DNA of 64,000 bases from Setophaga petechia (taxonomy: Eukaryota > Chordata > Aves > Passeriformes > Parulidae): positions 4,894,501-4,958,500 of the forward strand of contig JANCRA010000019.1 of assembly GCA_024362935.1 (NCBI GenBank), written 5' to 3'. A model generated the notes under the pieces. The model had not been told where the DNA came from and did not search any database. It worked only from the letters and a program-made list of their open reading frames with translations. Of this stretch, positions 39,121-49,639 are shown piece by piece (the first letter of the stretch is position 1; every line of letters starts with the position of its first letter). A program made the translations under genes and the position numbers.

Positions 39121-39800
39121 CTCTTTCTGTTTCAGCCTTCAACAGAGATGAGTTTTTGCAAGCTTTGGTCCATGTCCCTGCACTTGTTCACTTGTTGGCA
39201 TGCATGGCCGTTTGATCTCTTTGAATTTGGCAAAGATTTTTCTCTCTCTCTCTTTTTTTTTTTATTTATTTTTTTTAAAGTATCCATGCCATGTCCCTCA
39301 TATCTTCCCCTCCAAGTTGTGTCTTCCTCCTTGATTTTTTCCCCTGCTTTTGCAAGATCTGTGAGCTTAGTTTTGGCCTGTTTTGGTCCTTCGCAGTGCA
39401 TCTGATATAATCCTGGTCCATTATCTTGTAGTCACTAAATTTCCCAATTTTTTTTTTTTCTCCTCCAATTGCAATTCCTTTGATGGTATCTCCATTCCAG
39501 TGGGTTTGTGAGTCTTTCTTTTCTCTTTTGGCCTTCAGTGGGGATCAATTTTATCAAGCTTTGCTGCATGTGCCTGCAGTCGATGGTATATGGCCTGCCT
39601 TTGGATGGCTTTGACTTTGGTAAAGATTTTTCTTTTTTTTTTTCTTTTTTTTTTTTAAATATCCATGCCATGTCCCTGATATCTTCCCCTCTAAATTGTG
39701 TCTTCCGCCTTGATTTTTTCCTCTGCTTTTGCAGATATGTGAGGGTGATTTTGGCATATTTTTTTCCTTTGCATATGTGCTTTGGGATGTCATGTTCCAG
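39121..39800 (+). repeat. Plus-sense satellite units up to the inversion point
   Basis: AAGTATCCATGCC (near 39278) and AAATATCCATGCC (near 39656) are about 378 bp apart. The last unit loses similarity near 39770-39800, after CCTTTGCA. The frames at 39106-39405 and 39508-39897, and their antisense partners, are satellite artefacts. Confidence 0.83.
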
Positions 39801-39826
39801 AAAGTTTTTGGGGAGTTGTATTTATG

Positions 39827-40120
39827 TGTTTCAAACTAGGAAAGAAAGGCCTACAAATACTCTGGATAGGATATATTATCAAATGAAATGTAATTGAAAA
39901 AACTCAAAAACGCAGAAAATTTAGAGATTTGGTGACTACATGAAAATGCTGTGGGAGGAATAAGGTGCACTTCAAAGAACCAAAACAGGCCAAAACTAAC
40001 ATCAGAGATGCTGCTAAACCAGAGGAAAGAAATGAAGGAGGAAGACACAAGTTTGAGGGGCATATATGAGTGATACGTCATGGGGTTTTTTTAAGAAAAA
40101 AAAATTCTGGCAAAGTGAAA
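39827..40120 (-). repeat. First minus-sense satellite unit after the inversion
   Basis: From about 39827 the sequence reads as the reverse complement of the unit: GGAAAGAAAGGCCTACAAA, CAAATGAAATGTAATTG, TGGTGACTACATGAAAATG, CCAAAACAGGCCAAAACTAAC. It is cut by the 40121-40803 insertion at TTCTGGCAAAGTGAAA. Confidence 0.82.
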
Positions 40121-40803
40121 TTACACGGTGGTACCTCGGAAATTTGTGCCTCCATCCCAATCTCCTGGCTAGTACCAAGATTGCCAGCTGCCTATCCACC
40201 CCTTGGGCCTGTCTGTGTGGCAGGGCGAGCAGGGCTGCTTAATTCCCAGTAGCAGCAAGGCTTCTGTGTTTGGCTGTTTTTGTAATCCTGAATCAAGAAT
40301 TCCGGAGTAAATTAAAGAGAGGGATCACTTCTGTAGGCTCCCAAAGGGTTTTAATCCCTCAGAGGGTTCAGTGATAAGTGACGGTAAATACGTGTTATAA
40401 CAGCTTAAGTAAGGGGGAGGATTCAAACTTTAACCAATGGCAGGACACCTGGGGAAGAGCACAAGGCAGGGAATACATTGTGACAACCAGTGAGGGACAA
40501 TAGGGGAGGAGAATGGTTTGAGCATATCAATGGGGTTTCAAGGTATAAAAGATAGACATTGAAGGTTCTAGGGATAAAGGTGGGCTTACAGTGAGGGACA
40601 AGGGAGGAGGGAAGTGTTCCATTGAATGCAAGGAAGGATCCAGACTAAAGGGCTAGTCTTCAGAGAGATGGACAGGGAAATGGGAGGGGACAACTCTGGG
40701 GTAAACTAATCTGCATGGGGCGCACCTGGAAAAAACTGCTTTCACTTATAACTGGGAAAACCAAATCACTTCAAACTGGCAACAGAAAAATACACACCGC
40801 CAC
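40121..40803. mobile_element. 0.68-kb insertion, probably a solo LTR
   Basis: It is flanked by AGTGAAA at 40114-40120 and 40804-40810, and satellite sequence continues across that point, so it is a clean insertion with a 6-7-bp target duplication. It is GC-richer than the satellite and carries GGTATAAAAG near 40541 and CCAATGG near 40434. I recall similar sequence as a dispersed LTR in songbird genomes. The ends do not form a clear TG...CA pair on the plus strand. Read on the minus strand it begins TGTGGCGGTGTG, so its orientation is unresolved. Confidence 0.65.
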
Positions 40804-42075
40804 AGTGAAAGCTGTCAAAAAGCATGGGATGCCATGAAGTGCAGGGAAATGCACCAAAGCTTCCAAAAATTGATCCCCTTTGAAATATTGGAAGCAGAAA
40901 AGAAAGACTTACAAACACTCTGGAATGGAGAAAAGATTAAGTGAAATGCAATTGAAAAAAAAAAAACAAAACAAAAAAAAAAAAAAAACAAACCAAAAAA
41001 TAGGGAGATTTAGTGACTACAAGAAAATGGTCTGAGAAGAAATGAGGTGCAGTGCAAATTACCAAATCAGGCCAAAACTAAGCTCACAGATGTTGCAAAA
41101 GCAGGGGAAAAAATCAAGGGGGAAGACAACTTGGAGAGGGAGATATCAGGGACGTGGCATGGATACTTAAAAAAAAACCAAAATCTTTGCCAAAGTGAAA
41201 ACTATCAAAAGGCATGGCATGCCATCAAGTGCAGGGACATGGACCAAAGCTTGCCCAATGTATCCCCATTGAAATAATAAGATTTCTTTTCCCTTCCCAA
41301 AAGGAAATCTCGTGAAACAGAAATGAAAGGCTTGCAAACATGCTGGAAAGGATTTAAGATCAAATGAAATGCAATTGAAAAAACTCAAAAAACCCAGAAA
41401 TTCGGGAGATTTTGTGACTACAAGAAAATGGACCACAATTACATCAGGTGCTGTGCAAAGGACCAAAAGAGGCCAAAACTAAGCTCACAGATGTTACAAA
41501 TGCAGGGGGAAAAATCAAGGAAGAAGACACAATTTGAAGGGGAAGGTATCATGGACATGGCATGGATTCTGGAAAAAAAAATCTTTGCCAAAGTCAAAAC
41601 CATCAAAAGGCCATGCATCCCAACAAGTGCAGGGACATGTAACAAAGCTTGCCAAAATTGATCCCTGTTGAAATCTTGGAAACAGAAAAGAAGGAGTTAC
41701 AAACATTCTGGAAAGGAGATATGATAAGTGAAATGCAATTGAAAAAAGAAAACCCCCCAGAAAAGTGTGACATTTAGTGACAACAGGAAAATTGACCGGG
41801 ATTATATCGGGTGCAATGAAAAGGACCAAAAGAGGCCAAAACTAACCTCACAGATGTTGCAAAATCAGGTGAAAAATCAAGGAAGAAAACACAATTGGAG
41901 GGGAAGATATGAGAGACATGTAGGGATACTTAAAAAAACATAAAACATCTTCACCAAAGGGAGAACCATCCAAAGGCATGGGATGCCATGAAGTACAGGG
42001 ACATGGACCAAAGCTTGCCCAATTGATCCCCATTGAAATCGCAAGATTTCATTTTCATTTCTTTTCCTTAAGTTT
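40804..42075 (-). repeat. Minus-sense satellite units (about three and a half)
   Basis: GTGACTACAAGAAAATGG-type landmarks fall near 41012, 41413 and 41778, giving periods of about 400 and 366 bp. At 41283-41313 an extra dyad (AAGATTTCTTTTCCC...AAAAGGAAATCT) lies between two units. The array ends at about 42075 after CAAGATTTCATTTTCATTTC, which is half of that dyad. A-runs at about 40956-40988 correspond to the T-runs of the plus-sense units. Confidence 0.85.
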
Positions 42076-44459
42076 AATGTAAAACCTTACCATTTGAAAG
42101 GTTTTTTATCACTCAGTTAACAGTGTAAAGAGAGAGAAATGAATGTCAGGATGGTGCAAAGTAATTCAGGCTTCTTTTAATTGTGGGTATCCATGAATGC
42201 AGAGCCCTCTAGTAGCTGGTACAGACTGGGATTTTTACTGTGCCTTTTTAGTCACCATAGTTCTAGTTGTTATGAACTATTTCTGCTTCTTTTCTCAGCT
42301 TTCTGTGTCCTAAATCTGCTCTCTCTCCCTTTGGATTTGCTCCTGTCATTTTTCCCCTTTACCCAACTACCAACAAAGTCCCTTCTTGAGGGGTTGTTTC
42401 ACTTTTATGTTCCTGTACTTTGGGCTGGTGAAGTCAACTTCATTTTCATCATAGGTCTGCAGGTAACCAAGATCACACTTTAGACTAACAGCTTTCTCCT
42501 GTAAAATGAAATGCAGTAAGGATTATTTTTTGGTATGCAAACCAAAAGATACTTCTCACTGTAACATTCTGAAGGTTCCAGTGTGCTGTAATTGAACCAA
42601 AAAACGATAATGTATCCACAGCCAAACCTTAACCATGAAATTTGGGAGTTTATATTTTTGAAACACTGCCCACCTGAGAATAATTCTTCCAGATTGTGAA
42701 TACTGACCTTGTAAGAGAATTTGGCCTTTATGGTTTCATTTTAGCATTCAACATACAAAAAAAAAGTGCCCTCTCTACATGAGATAAAATAAAATGAAAA
42801 TTTTAAACTAATTAAATCTGGCATACCAGAAATATAATTAATAAATCAAACAGTCAGTCTCCTGTCTATATATATGCATGAAAAATTCTAAAGTCAATTG
42901 CTGCTTGAATCTCTGTTTTTGTAAGTTGTATCTCAGAAGGGTTGGAAATGCTTTTCAAAGTTATCTGAATTCAGACCTGCAAAACACTTTCTCCATTTTT
43001 TATTTCTTTTTAATATTTTAGTCATAGTTGAAATGGTAAAGGTTAAATATTGCTTATTAAAATGGTAAAAGTAAAATATTTCTAATTACTGATATTTGAA
43101 AGTTCCTATGAATTAAAAATGGAATGGACTTTTAGTTTTTAATTTTAGATCTAATTCAAGTCAGAGTAGATGTAAATATTTTTTTCTGTACTGTATCTAA
43201 TTCTATTCATATCTTTATATTAACAATTTAAGTTCTTCTATCATTCAAACTGTCATCCTTGTGTTGCGCAGTGTGTATTATGTATTTTACCTAAGTACTG
43301 TAAATGAAATGGTTTAATTGATTTTGTAGGTTCATTCCATTAGTAAATCACATACTAAAAAACCATTCCAAGATCACCTCTGGCACATGGATAAAACAGA
43401 TATCCCCACCCATAGCCATCCACTTATTGTGTCCTTTGAACACAGTAAGTCAGAGAATTGAGAACTGACATTTTGTATTTTGAATAAAATCAATATGCTT
43501 GGAACCAAGTAATTTTTAGTATAAATACCTGTACCTAATGATGTAGATATGTATTGCAATTCAGCTTTTGTAAAACTGGTTTCTAACTTCCTTACATATT
43601 TTTCTTACCTGAATTTTTCTATTATAAGTTTCCCAATTCATCTAAAGGTTCAGTTATTCTATGACACAATGGTAATTGAAATTACTCTCTATCACATCAC
43701 TAGCATGGACTGCTGGTGCTCATTTTTTATTTATGAAGGGACTTCTGATACACCCTTCTCCACCCCACACATTTTGTACATCTTATATTTTGATAGCTTA
43801 ATACTACTGTAAGAGGCAAATTAACTGCCTGTATGTCTGGCTCTATAAGTCTGCATGCTGTGCAGAAAGCTCTTGGTTTGGGGAGATTGGGTCTGTTCTT
43901 TTGAGAGCCACTGAAAAATTACAGCTGAAAGAGAAGGAGAGGTATGCAACTGATGCTTAATCATTGAGGTACTTCAGAGTTGGTGTGGATGTGAGACAGC
44001 ATGAGGGAACCCAGAAGACTTGGGTTAGTACCAGTGACTTGGAGAAGTACATGGGTGATGTTCTGGGTGGCTCTTTGGACTGCCTAATAGAAGACTGAAG
44101 TTAGGATTTTCACAATAGCCTTCTCCAAAATGCTCCCGGCTTTAGGGCATGAAGCATGCCAGACAGGAAGGATACAGAGTTGTGGTTCATGGGTAAGACC
44201 ACAGTGTAGCAGTATTTTAGTACATTAGGAACTAAGAGACTTCTTAAGACAGAAGGAAACCATAAAGGAAGGACAGACTTTATTTTGATCAAGGTGGAGA
44301 CAGACTGCTGCTTATGAAAATTAAGAAGGTCATGCAAGATTATGTAAACCAGGAACTGGAAAATGTTGACAAGCATGGAGAAGCACCTTTTTCAGATTGA
44401 TTCAACTTGGCAGTGTAACCTGAATGATATAATTCATACCTCTGAAAAGGCCAGAAGGG
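42076..44459. other. Non-coding DNA between the array and the LINE remnant
   Basis: No gene was recognised. The 100-codon frame at 42181-42483 has a hydrophobic-rich product with no known domain. From about 43840 the DNA is less AT-rich and may be the 5' part of the LINE that follows, but I saw no decisive motif. Confidence 0.45.
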
Positions 44460-44860
44460 AAATAAACAGAAATAGAGAAGGCAAGAAGGCAATATTTTAG
44501 GCAATTTCCCTAAAATATCAGCTGACTAGTCTGGAGAGCTAAGCCAAGGGCAAAACTAAGAAAAGCTGCCTTGTACAACAATTCTAGAAGCTTTTAAAAT
44601 AATGTTTTGGTTACAAACAGCAACCCTGATATAACTGACATCTCAGAGGCCTGGTAAAAGGATAATTAACAGGATACAGTGTTGCCAGGCTACAAGGTTT
44701 GAAGGATGACAGAATTAAATGTATAGGTGAGGGCAGGTTATGTGGAGAAAAGTACAAAGTTAAACAGCATAAAAATATTGTGGGAAAAGATAAACACACA
44801 GAATCCTGTGTGGAAATCTGATACTCTAGTAATAATAATAACACTAGGATCATACTTTGG
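44460..44860 (+). pseudogene. CR1-clade LINE, endonuclease-region fragment (broken)
   Basis: In one frame near 44628-44693 the DNA encodes DITDISEAW, two stop codons, and LPGYK. In order and spacing this resembles the DII.ITETWW...GYKLF part of the APE-type endonuclease of CR1-clade LINEs. The enzyme nicks target DNA to start reverse transcription. Here stops and frame breaks make it a dead relic. It lies upstream of, and in the same orientation as, the reverse-transcriptase fragment at 46778-47104, as expected for one element split by later LTR insertions. Confidence 0.55.
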
Positions 44861-45004
44861 GCTGTTTGATCTGGAGGATTATAGTTTTCAGGTAATTTAA
44901 AACACGTTGTAATGGGATGAGCTTTTCACTATACATATACAGATTGTATCATTGCTCTCGGGAGCTTAGTTGTTAATTGTAGTCCCAAGATATGTGAAAA
45001 GTCT

Positions 45005-45700
45005 CTCTTTCAGCCTGCACATCTGAGGAACGAGTCAGAACTCGTTTTCAGTCTTGAAGTTGTTTTTTAAATCTTCTCTATAAAATTTTCTTTCTGTCCA
45101 GCTGAAGTTTGCTCAGCAGGGCAGCCAGTGGCACTTTGACCGCCCTCCCGCCCTCGAGGCGGTGTTATTTTTCTATACTACAAACTACCTATAACATATT
45201 TACAATTACTTTCCAATACATCACCTATGTTAGACAGCGAACTTCTATTCTAAACCAATCCCGAAGTGCCATCATCACAGCAGAAGATGGAGGTAGAGAA
45301 GAAGAGGGAGAAGGACTGGACACACCCAAGTCCCTCCATCTTGTCCCCAAAACCCCCATTCTAAAACTCCCAACATCTACCTTTTCACCCGGTGATAATG
45401 TTATTATTACATTATTTAAACTTCTGTTAATTTCAGGTCTTCACACAAAGCTGGTAATTTGCTTCACGTGTCATAATCAAATCCACAGGTGTTCTGGGCT
45501 TTGTGCCAGGGTCTCTGAGCCCCCCAGCAACTCTGGACACCCAGAAAGATGTACTGAGTTCCAACACCTTGCTGCCTCAGGACAAGAGACAGAGATAAGA
45601 CTTGTATGCAGTAAATGTCCACTTCCTAGAATTACTAATCTTAGCACTCTTATGGAAAGCTGCCATTTGGGCTTAGGTCCCGGGTAATGTACAGGGCCTA
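45005..45700 (+). mobile_element. Probable solo LTR inside the LINE remnant
   Basis: The segment GAGGAACGAGTCAGAACTCG, CCAGCTGAAGTTTGCTCAGCAGGGCAGCC and GACCGCCCTCCCGCCCTCGAGGCGG, followed by a C-rich AAAACCCCCATTC stretch and a CCCCCCAGCAACTCTGG stretch, resembles a songbird LTR family I know from memory. It contrasts in base composition with both flanks. The frame at 45109-45687 (192 codons) crosses it and has no recognisable domain, so I treat it as fortuitous. The ends are approximate. Confidence 0.55.
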
Positions 45701-45829
45701 ATACAAAGGGTGTTAGTTGAAGAGCACTCCATAACAGAAATCAGTATAAAATTAGGCTTAATATTTTAGTGGGAAAGAACAAGACAAACAAACCCTGAAA
45801 ACAGAGGTTTAATTTGAGGAAAAGGAGTT

Positions 45830-46166
45830 GCATACAAATGAGGTTATTAGCAAAAACACCCCCAAAATTAGTACTCCAAAAAGCCTGCAAGCAGCCTTGA
45901 GGCTGTTTGAAAATATGGTATTGGAAGCCCAGGCAAATTGGTCAGAAAAAGAAAACATAATGACCCAGTAAAAGCCCTGTTTAGCTAAACAGAAAACTTA
46001 AATGCTACTGTAGAGCAATTATTGACTTTAAAAACCAGAAAAGTTTTCCAAATGAGGGGAGCAGCAAAACCACAACATATAATATGTACATAGGAACTTA
46101 CAGAATGTGGATGTGACAGCCTGATCAGAGAGTGAGAAAACCAGGTAAGTTTTCTCAGGATTGACC
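45830..46166 (+). pseudogene. LINE linker-region remnant (tentative)
   Basis: Between the two LTRs the sequence CAAAAAGCCTGCAAG, GCCCAGGCAAATTGG and AAAAGCCCTGTTTAGCTAAAC resembles, from memory, the region between endonuclease and reverse transcriptase of CR1-like LINEs. The similarity is weak and no long frame remains. The placement fits the order of the flanking fragments. Confidence 0.35.
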
Positions 46167-46448
46167 TGTGAGACTTTAGGGAGTTGCCAAGAAACAACGA
46201 TAGCTTTTTATTATAAACAACCTGCAGGTTGTGTTTTCCTACTCTCTGTTTTCCTGTTCTTCTCAAAGATTGTTTATAAGAAAGGTGATTTTGTTAATTA
46301 GCCAGTCAGGTGAAATGTATTGATTAATTGACCAATCTGGTCTGTCTGTATCGGAACAGTCTATAAAGAGAGATTTTTGAAGTAAAGTGAGATGCTGTGC
46401 AAACCAGCCTTCTGGTGAGTCTGTGTCATTTCTTACTCGACAGTGACA
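46167..46448 (+). mobile_element. Probable solo LTR with promoter motifs
   Basis: It starts TGTGAGACTTTAGG and ends near CTCGACAGTGACA. It carries a CCAAT-type box (GACCAATCTGG, near 46329), a TATA-like GTCTATAAAGAG (near 46359) and AGTAAAG in the place of a polyadenylation signal, in the order and spacing of a short LTR. An inner 16-bp palindrome ACAACCTGCAGGTTGT sits at 46217-46232. No exact target duplication was seen. Confidence 0.6.
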
Positions 46449-46777
46449 ACTGAAAACATAAATGTGTTGGCAAAGATACTCAAATGGGTAATAAAAGGTG
46501 TTTAAATAGCTCAGAAGCTGAAAGACAGCTCATGAAACAACTGGACCATCTGACAACAAAGTGTGTGATAGTGGCATCCGAAGAAGATAAGGTCACAGCA
46601 GAGAATATGAGATTTATTTTCTATGTTTTTTTTTTTTTACTGTTAAAGATGTTGGGATGTTTCCAACATGCACTGCATTTTTGGTAGCAGATTGGTAGTA
46701 CAGTACAGGGTAGCTGTTCCAATTTGAGCTAAGTATACAGGAAGAAATTGACTACACAGAGTAAGTTAGGTGACAGT

Positions 46778-47104
46778 AAGTCACCAGGATTAGTAGCCAT
46801 TCACCCTAGAGCTGTGAAGGAACTCAAATGTGAAATTGCAGAGCTGCTAGCCAAAATGTGTAACCTATCATACAAGGAGTCACTGAGTTGGGGGCCTGGA
46901 ATATCACCACTGTAAGCCCCATCCACACACAGGGCTCCAGAGGGCTTGACTGAGTCTGTCTTTTGTCTGTGGTTAAAGTGGAAGAGCCAACATAAAAGTA
47001 TGAGATTATTGAGCACATAGATAAATACAGACTATAAAGAAAGAATCAGCATGGCCTCTGGGAAGGGAAATCTTGCCTTGCCAGCTTGTTCTCAGTACTG
47101 TCAG
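46778..47104 (+). pseudogene. CR1-clade LINE reverse transcriptase fragment
   Basis: An open stretch at 46778-46915 encodes KSPGLVAIHPRAVKEL, then EIAELLAKMCNLSYKES. This matches the GPDGIHPRVLKEL...LS block at the start of the reverse transcriptase of CR1-type LINEs. After about 100 bp of rearranged DNA, a second stretch at about 47016-47104 encodes HIDKY and then NQHGLWEGKSCLASL, matching the H.D.H.L....QHGF.KGKSCLTNL block. The catalytic YxDD region is absent. It is an inactive fragment, in the same orientation as the endonuclease piece at 44460-44860. Confidence 0.75.
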
Positions 47105-49283
47105 GAAGGGAGCCAGTGTTTCCCTGACCTGAAAAAATCCAGGTCATGGGAAAAAGGCACAGGCTGTTGAAGAAATAGCAGAAAATGTTCAGGACTGACA
47201 GGATCACAATGAATTTATTTTGCCTGAAGTCAAGAACCCACAGCAGACCTGCCACCTTCACACCTGCTCTGACAACCCTCCCTCTCTTTTGTTCCAGTTA
47301 GGAACTGGGGAGGGATTTTTTGCAGAGGTGTAGCTGCCCAGGTAGAGCAGCATGCCTGTATCCTGCTAGATGTTGAGTATGAGAATTCACTCACTTGTCC
47401 TGAGCCACTGGGTCAGATTTCTTGTCTTGCTCACCCAGTGAAAGAGACCATCAAGTTGGTGACTTAACAAACTTTAACTTCCATCAATTCATCTGTGTTT
47501 TCACAGAGCTTCAAAAGCATGAATCTTCTCTCACTAGGGAAGAAAAAGACACCAGGTCAAGAGGCAGCCTTGAAACTCTCCCTAATGAAAGTCAACAGTC
47601 TTGTTCCAAGATCCTGAATAACTTAAACAAGACTTCTGCTCTAGTTCATAAATCATCAAGTGACTTTGATAAAGCAGGGACTAATAGCAATATACAGGGA
47701 TCCCTACAGCATATTTATGTTCCATGTCAAGTGCTTTCTTCTTGTTGAGTATTTGACCAGATAGAGTACCTTTGATAATCCTGTCACAGAATCATATAGG
47801 CTTGATCTGACTGAATTACATCTTCCAGCAGAGACACCAGTTGCAGAAGATGGACTTCAAAAGAGTCTTGTGCTGTGGAGAAAACCTGGGAATTTATACC
47901 TCAGTTCTCCAACAACAGGACCACTGTGACCGTCCCTCACAGTAAAGTGTAGGGTATTCTACACTTTCAGAATTCCTGCCATTCGTGATTCAGGCCAAAG
48001 TTGTTTTAGAAGACACCCAGGTCAAACTTGTCCCAGAGCACATAACAAAATTCAGCAGACAGTCTCTCTGATCACGGAGTAAAGCAACAAAGAGTTTCTG
48101 AGAACATGACCACAGTGCATGCCAGCTCCAGCTGGCTCTGGCTTTTTCTCACTGGTCTTTGGGAGCCCCTTCTACAGGTTGTGATAACCAACACAAATAA
48201 TGGTATCTGTAGAGGAGAAGCCCACACTAAAATCAATCCTATTTCATTCATCTGCTCTAAATCCACAAAAGCGGGTGTGTCCTCTACCAAGAAGTAACGT
48301 GTTCCTTGGCATGCCTCTTCTTTGAAGTGTAAAGGTGCCTGCCAAGATCTTTGTCTCAGAAGTAATGGGTAACTGAGTATATGGCAGTACCCTACACCCA
48401 GATGTATTGCAGAGTCCAGAATTTTTTCCCACTTCTCCTGATGTTCACTGAAGGGTTATGGATTGTTGCAAAGTGAAGGCAGGCACCTCTCCAGTTCTCC
48501 AAATCCTTGCTCAACTGTTTTATCACTGTGTCCTTCTGCTGAGGGAATCTTCTCATTATTCATCTATGGCTGCAGCAAAGGAGCTTGGCATTTTCCTCAC
48601 CTATACTTCTGCATCTCTAGGTTCAGGTTACTTGGAAGACATCCCCACATTCCCAAGGAGCTTCTCCACTTACCGCAGTCCCTGAAACATGTGGGGGTTT
48701 TTGTTTTGTTTTTTGTGATATCAGTTCTGGGTCATCTTTTTAGGCAGGGAGTTGCCTAACAGCCAACATATGTTTGTCTGTTTTGAACAATGTGATGCAG
48801 AGAGACAGATGCCCTAGTAATCCAGTCCTCTAGTTAACTGTTCCATTGGATGAAATGAGCCTTGATATTATCTAGTTACTTGAAATGCCTATTAATTTCA
48901 GTCAGATAAAGTAAATTCAAACGAGAGTATTTATTTATATCATCCACAATTGGCAGAATCATGAAAAGTAATTATGAAATACAAGAATAAATATAGCAAA
49001 AACCCCAAATGCATTAATCCATTACAGTGTGGTTAAATTTAAAATATCTCTCACTCTCTCTTTTCTCCTCTTCTTTGACTTTTTTTCATTTTTTTTCCTC
49101 CTTTCAGGTAAAACATTCTCATTTTGAGAAGACCTCCCTATTAGTTCTTAACTTTCATTAACCAAAGAGAAAACTCTTCCCACTTTGCCTAACAAGATGA
49201 TGTTCTTTATGAAATGCATGTGCAAACTAAAAGTCTGCTGAGGAAAAAAAAATCAAACTTTCCCCTCTTGAACCATTATTCAG
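47105..49283. other. Moderately GC-richer non-coding DNA
   Basis: Several overlapping short frames (for example 47422-47748 plus, 108 codons, and 48458-48759 plus) have no recognisable domain. The first 150 bp may still be decayed LINE. No confident repeat or gene call can be made. Confidence 0.45.
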
Positions 49284-49575
49284 TTGTGTGAATGTGCATT
49301 GCAGGCTCATCTCCAGCTTGTCCTCCACCAAAATCCCCAAGTCTTTCCCTGTGGGACTGGTTTCAATTTGCTCATCCCCCAGCCTGTGTTGATACTAGGG
49401 ATTGCCCCCACCCAGATGCAGGACCTTGGAGTTGGCCTTGGTCTTGTTGAACCTCATGACCTTCCCATTGATCCACTTCTTGAGCATGTCCACCTCCCTC
49501 TGGATGGCAGCATGTCCATCAGATATGTCAACTATGCCACTAAGCATGGTACAGAAGTCACTATGTTTCCACAAA
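49284..49575 (-). pseudogene. CR1 reverse transcriptase C-terminal fragment, minus strand
   Basis: Read on the minus strand the product runs MLSGIVDISDGHAAIQREV, then KVMRFNKTKANSKVLHLGGG, a stop codon near 49391, then RLGDEQIETSPTGKDLGILV and DKLEMSLQCTFT. This matches the end of CR1 ORF2 (TKLSG.VDT..G...IQRDLDRLE.W....MKFNK.KCKVLHLGRNNP...Y.LG...L..S..EKDLGVLVD.KL.MS.QC). About 90 residues are readable with a single in-frame stop, so this copy is less decayed than the plus-strand LINE at 44-47 kb. The 75-codon frame at 49395-49622 is its upper half. Confidence 0.88.
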
Positions 49576-49639
49576 TTGGGCCCATTTCTGAAAGTCAGTG
49601 CCAGCAGACACATAAGAAGCATAATTGAGCAATCACTTG

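Larger units (their letters stand above)
35221..42075. repeat. Inverted satellite-like array, ~350-400-bp unit
   Basis: Recurring landmarks define a unit. In the plus sense they are CAAGCTTTGGTCCATGTCC, TTTTGATGGCTTT, a T-run, AAGTATCCATGCCATGTCC, TTTTGGCCTGTTTTGGTCC, CTTGTAGTCACTAAATTTC and CATTCCAGAGTGTTTCTAAG. The AAGTATCCATGCC landmark sits near 36227, 36597, 39278 and 39656. Before about 39.80 kb all copies run in the plus sense. From about 39.83 kb to the end they run in the minus sense (for example GTGACTACAAGAAAATGG near 41012 and 41413). The array is broken by three retroelement-type insertions, listed separately. The unit has no coding capacity and I do not recognise it as a named satellite. 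Confidence 0.88.

Noticed and set aside
39106..39897. Plus-strand frames rich in F and S, opposed by lysine-rich minus-strand frames
   Set aside because: They are translations of T-rich or A-rich satellite units and recur with each unit.
45109..45687. 192-codon plus-strand frame
   Set aside because: It lies almost wholly in a probable LTR and the product has no recognisable domain.
47422..47748. 108-codon plus-strand frame with protein-like composition
   Set aside because: Rich in S, E and K but with no recognised domain and no splice context. It remains a weak candidate only.
47785..47840. Possible CR1 3' end in reverse (CACAGAATCATATAGGC)
   Set aside because: Similarity stops after about 15 bases, too short to call.
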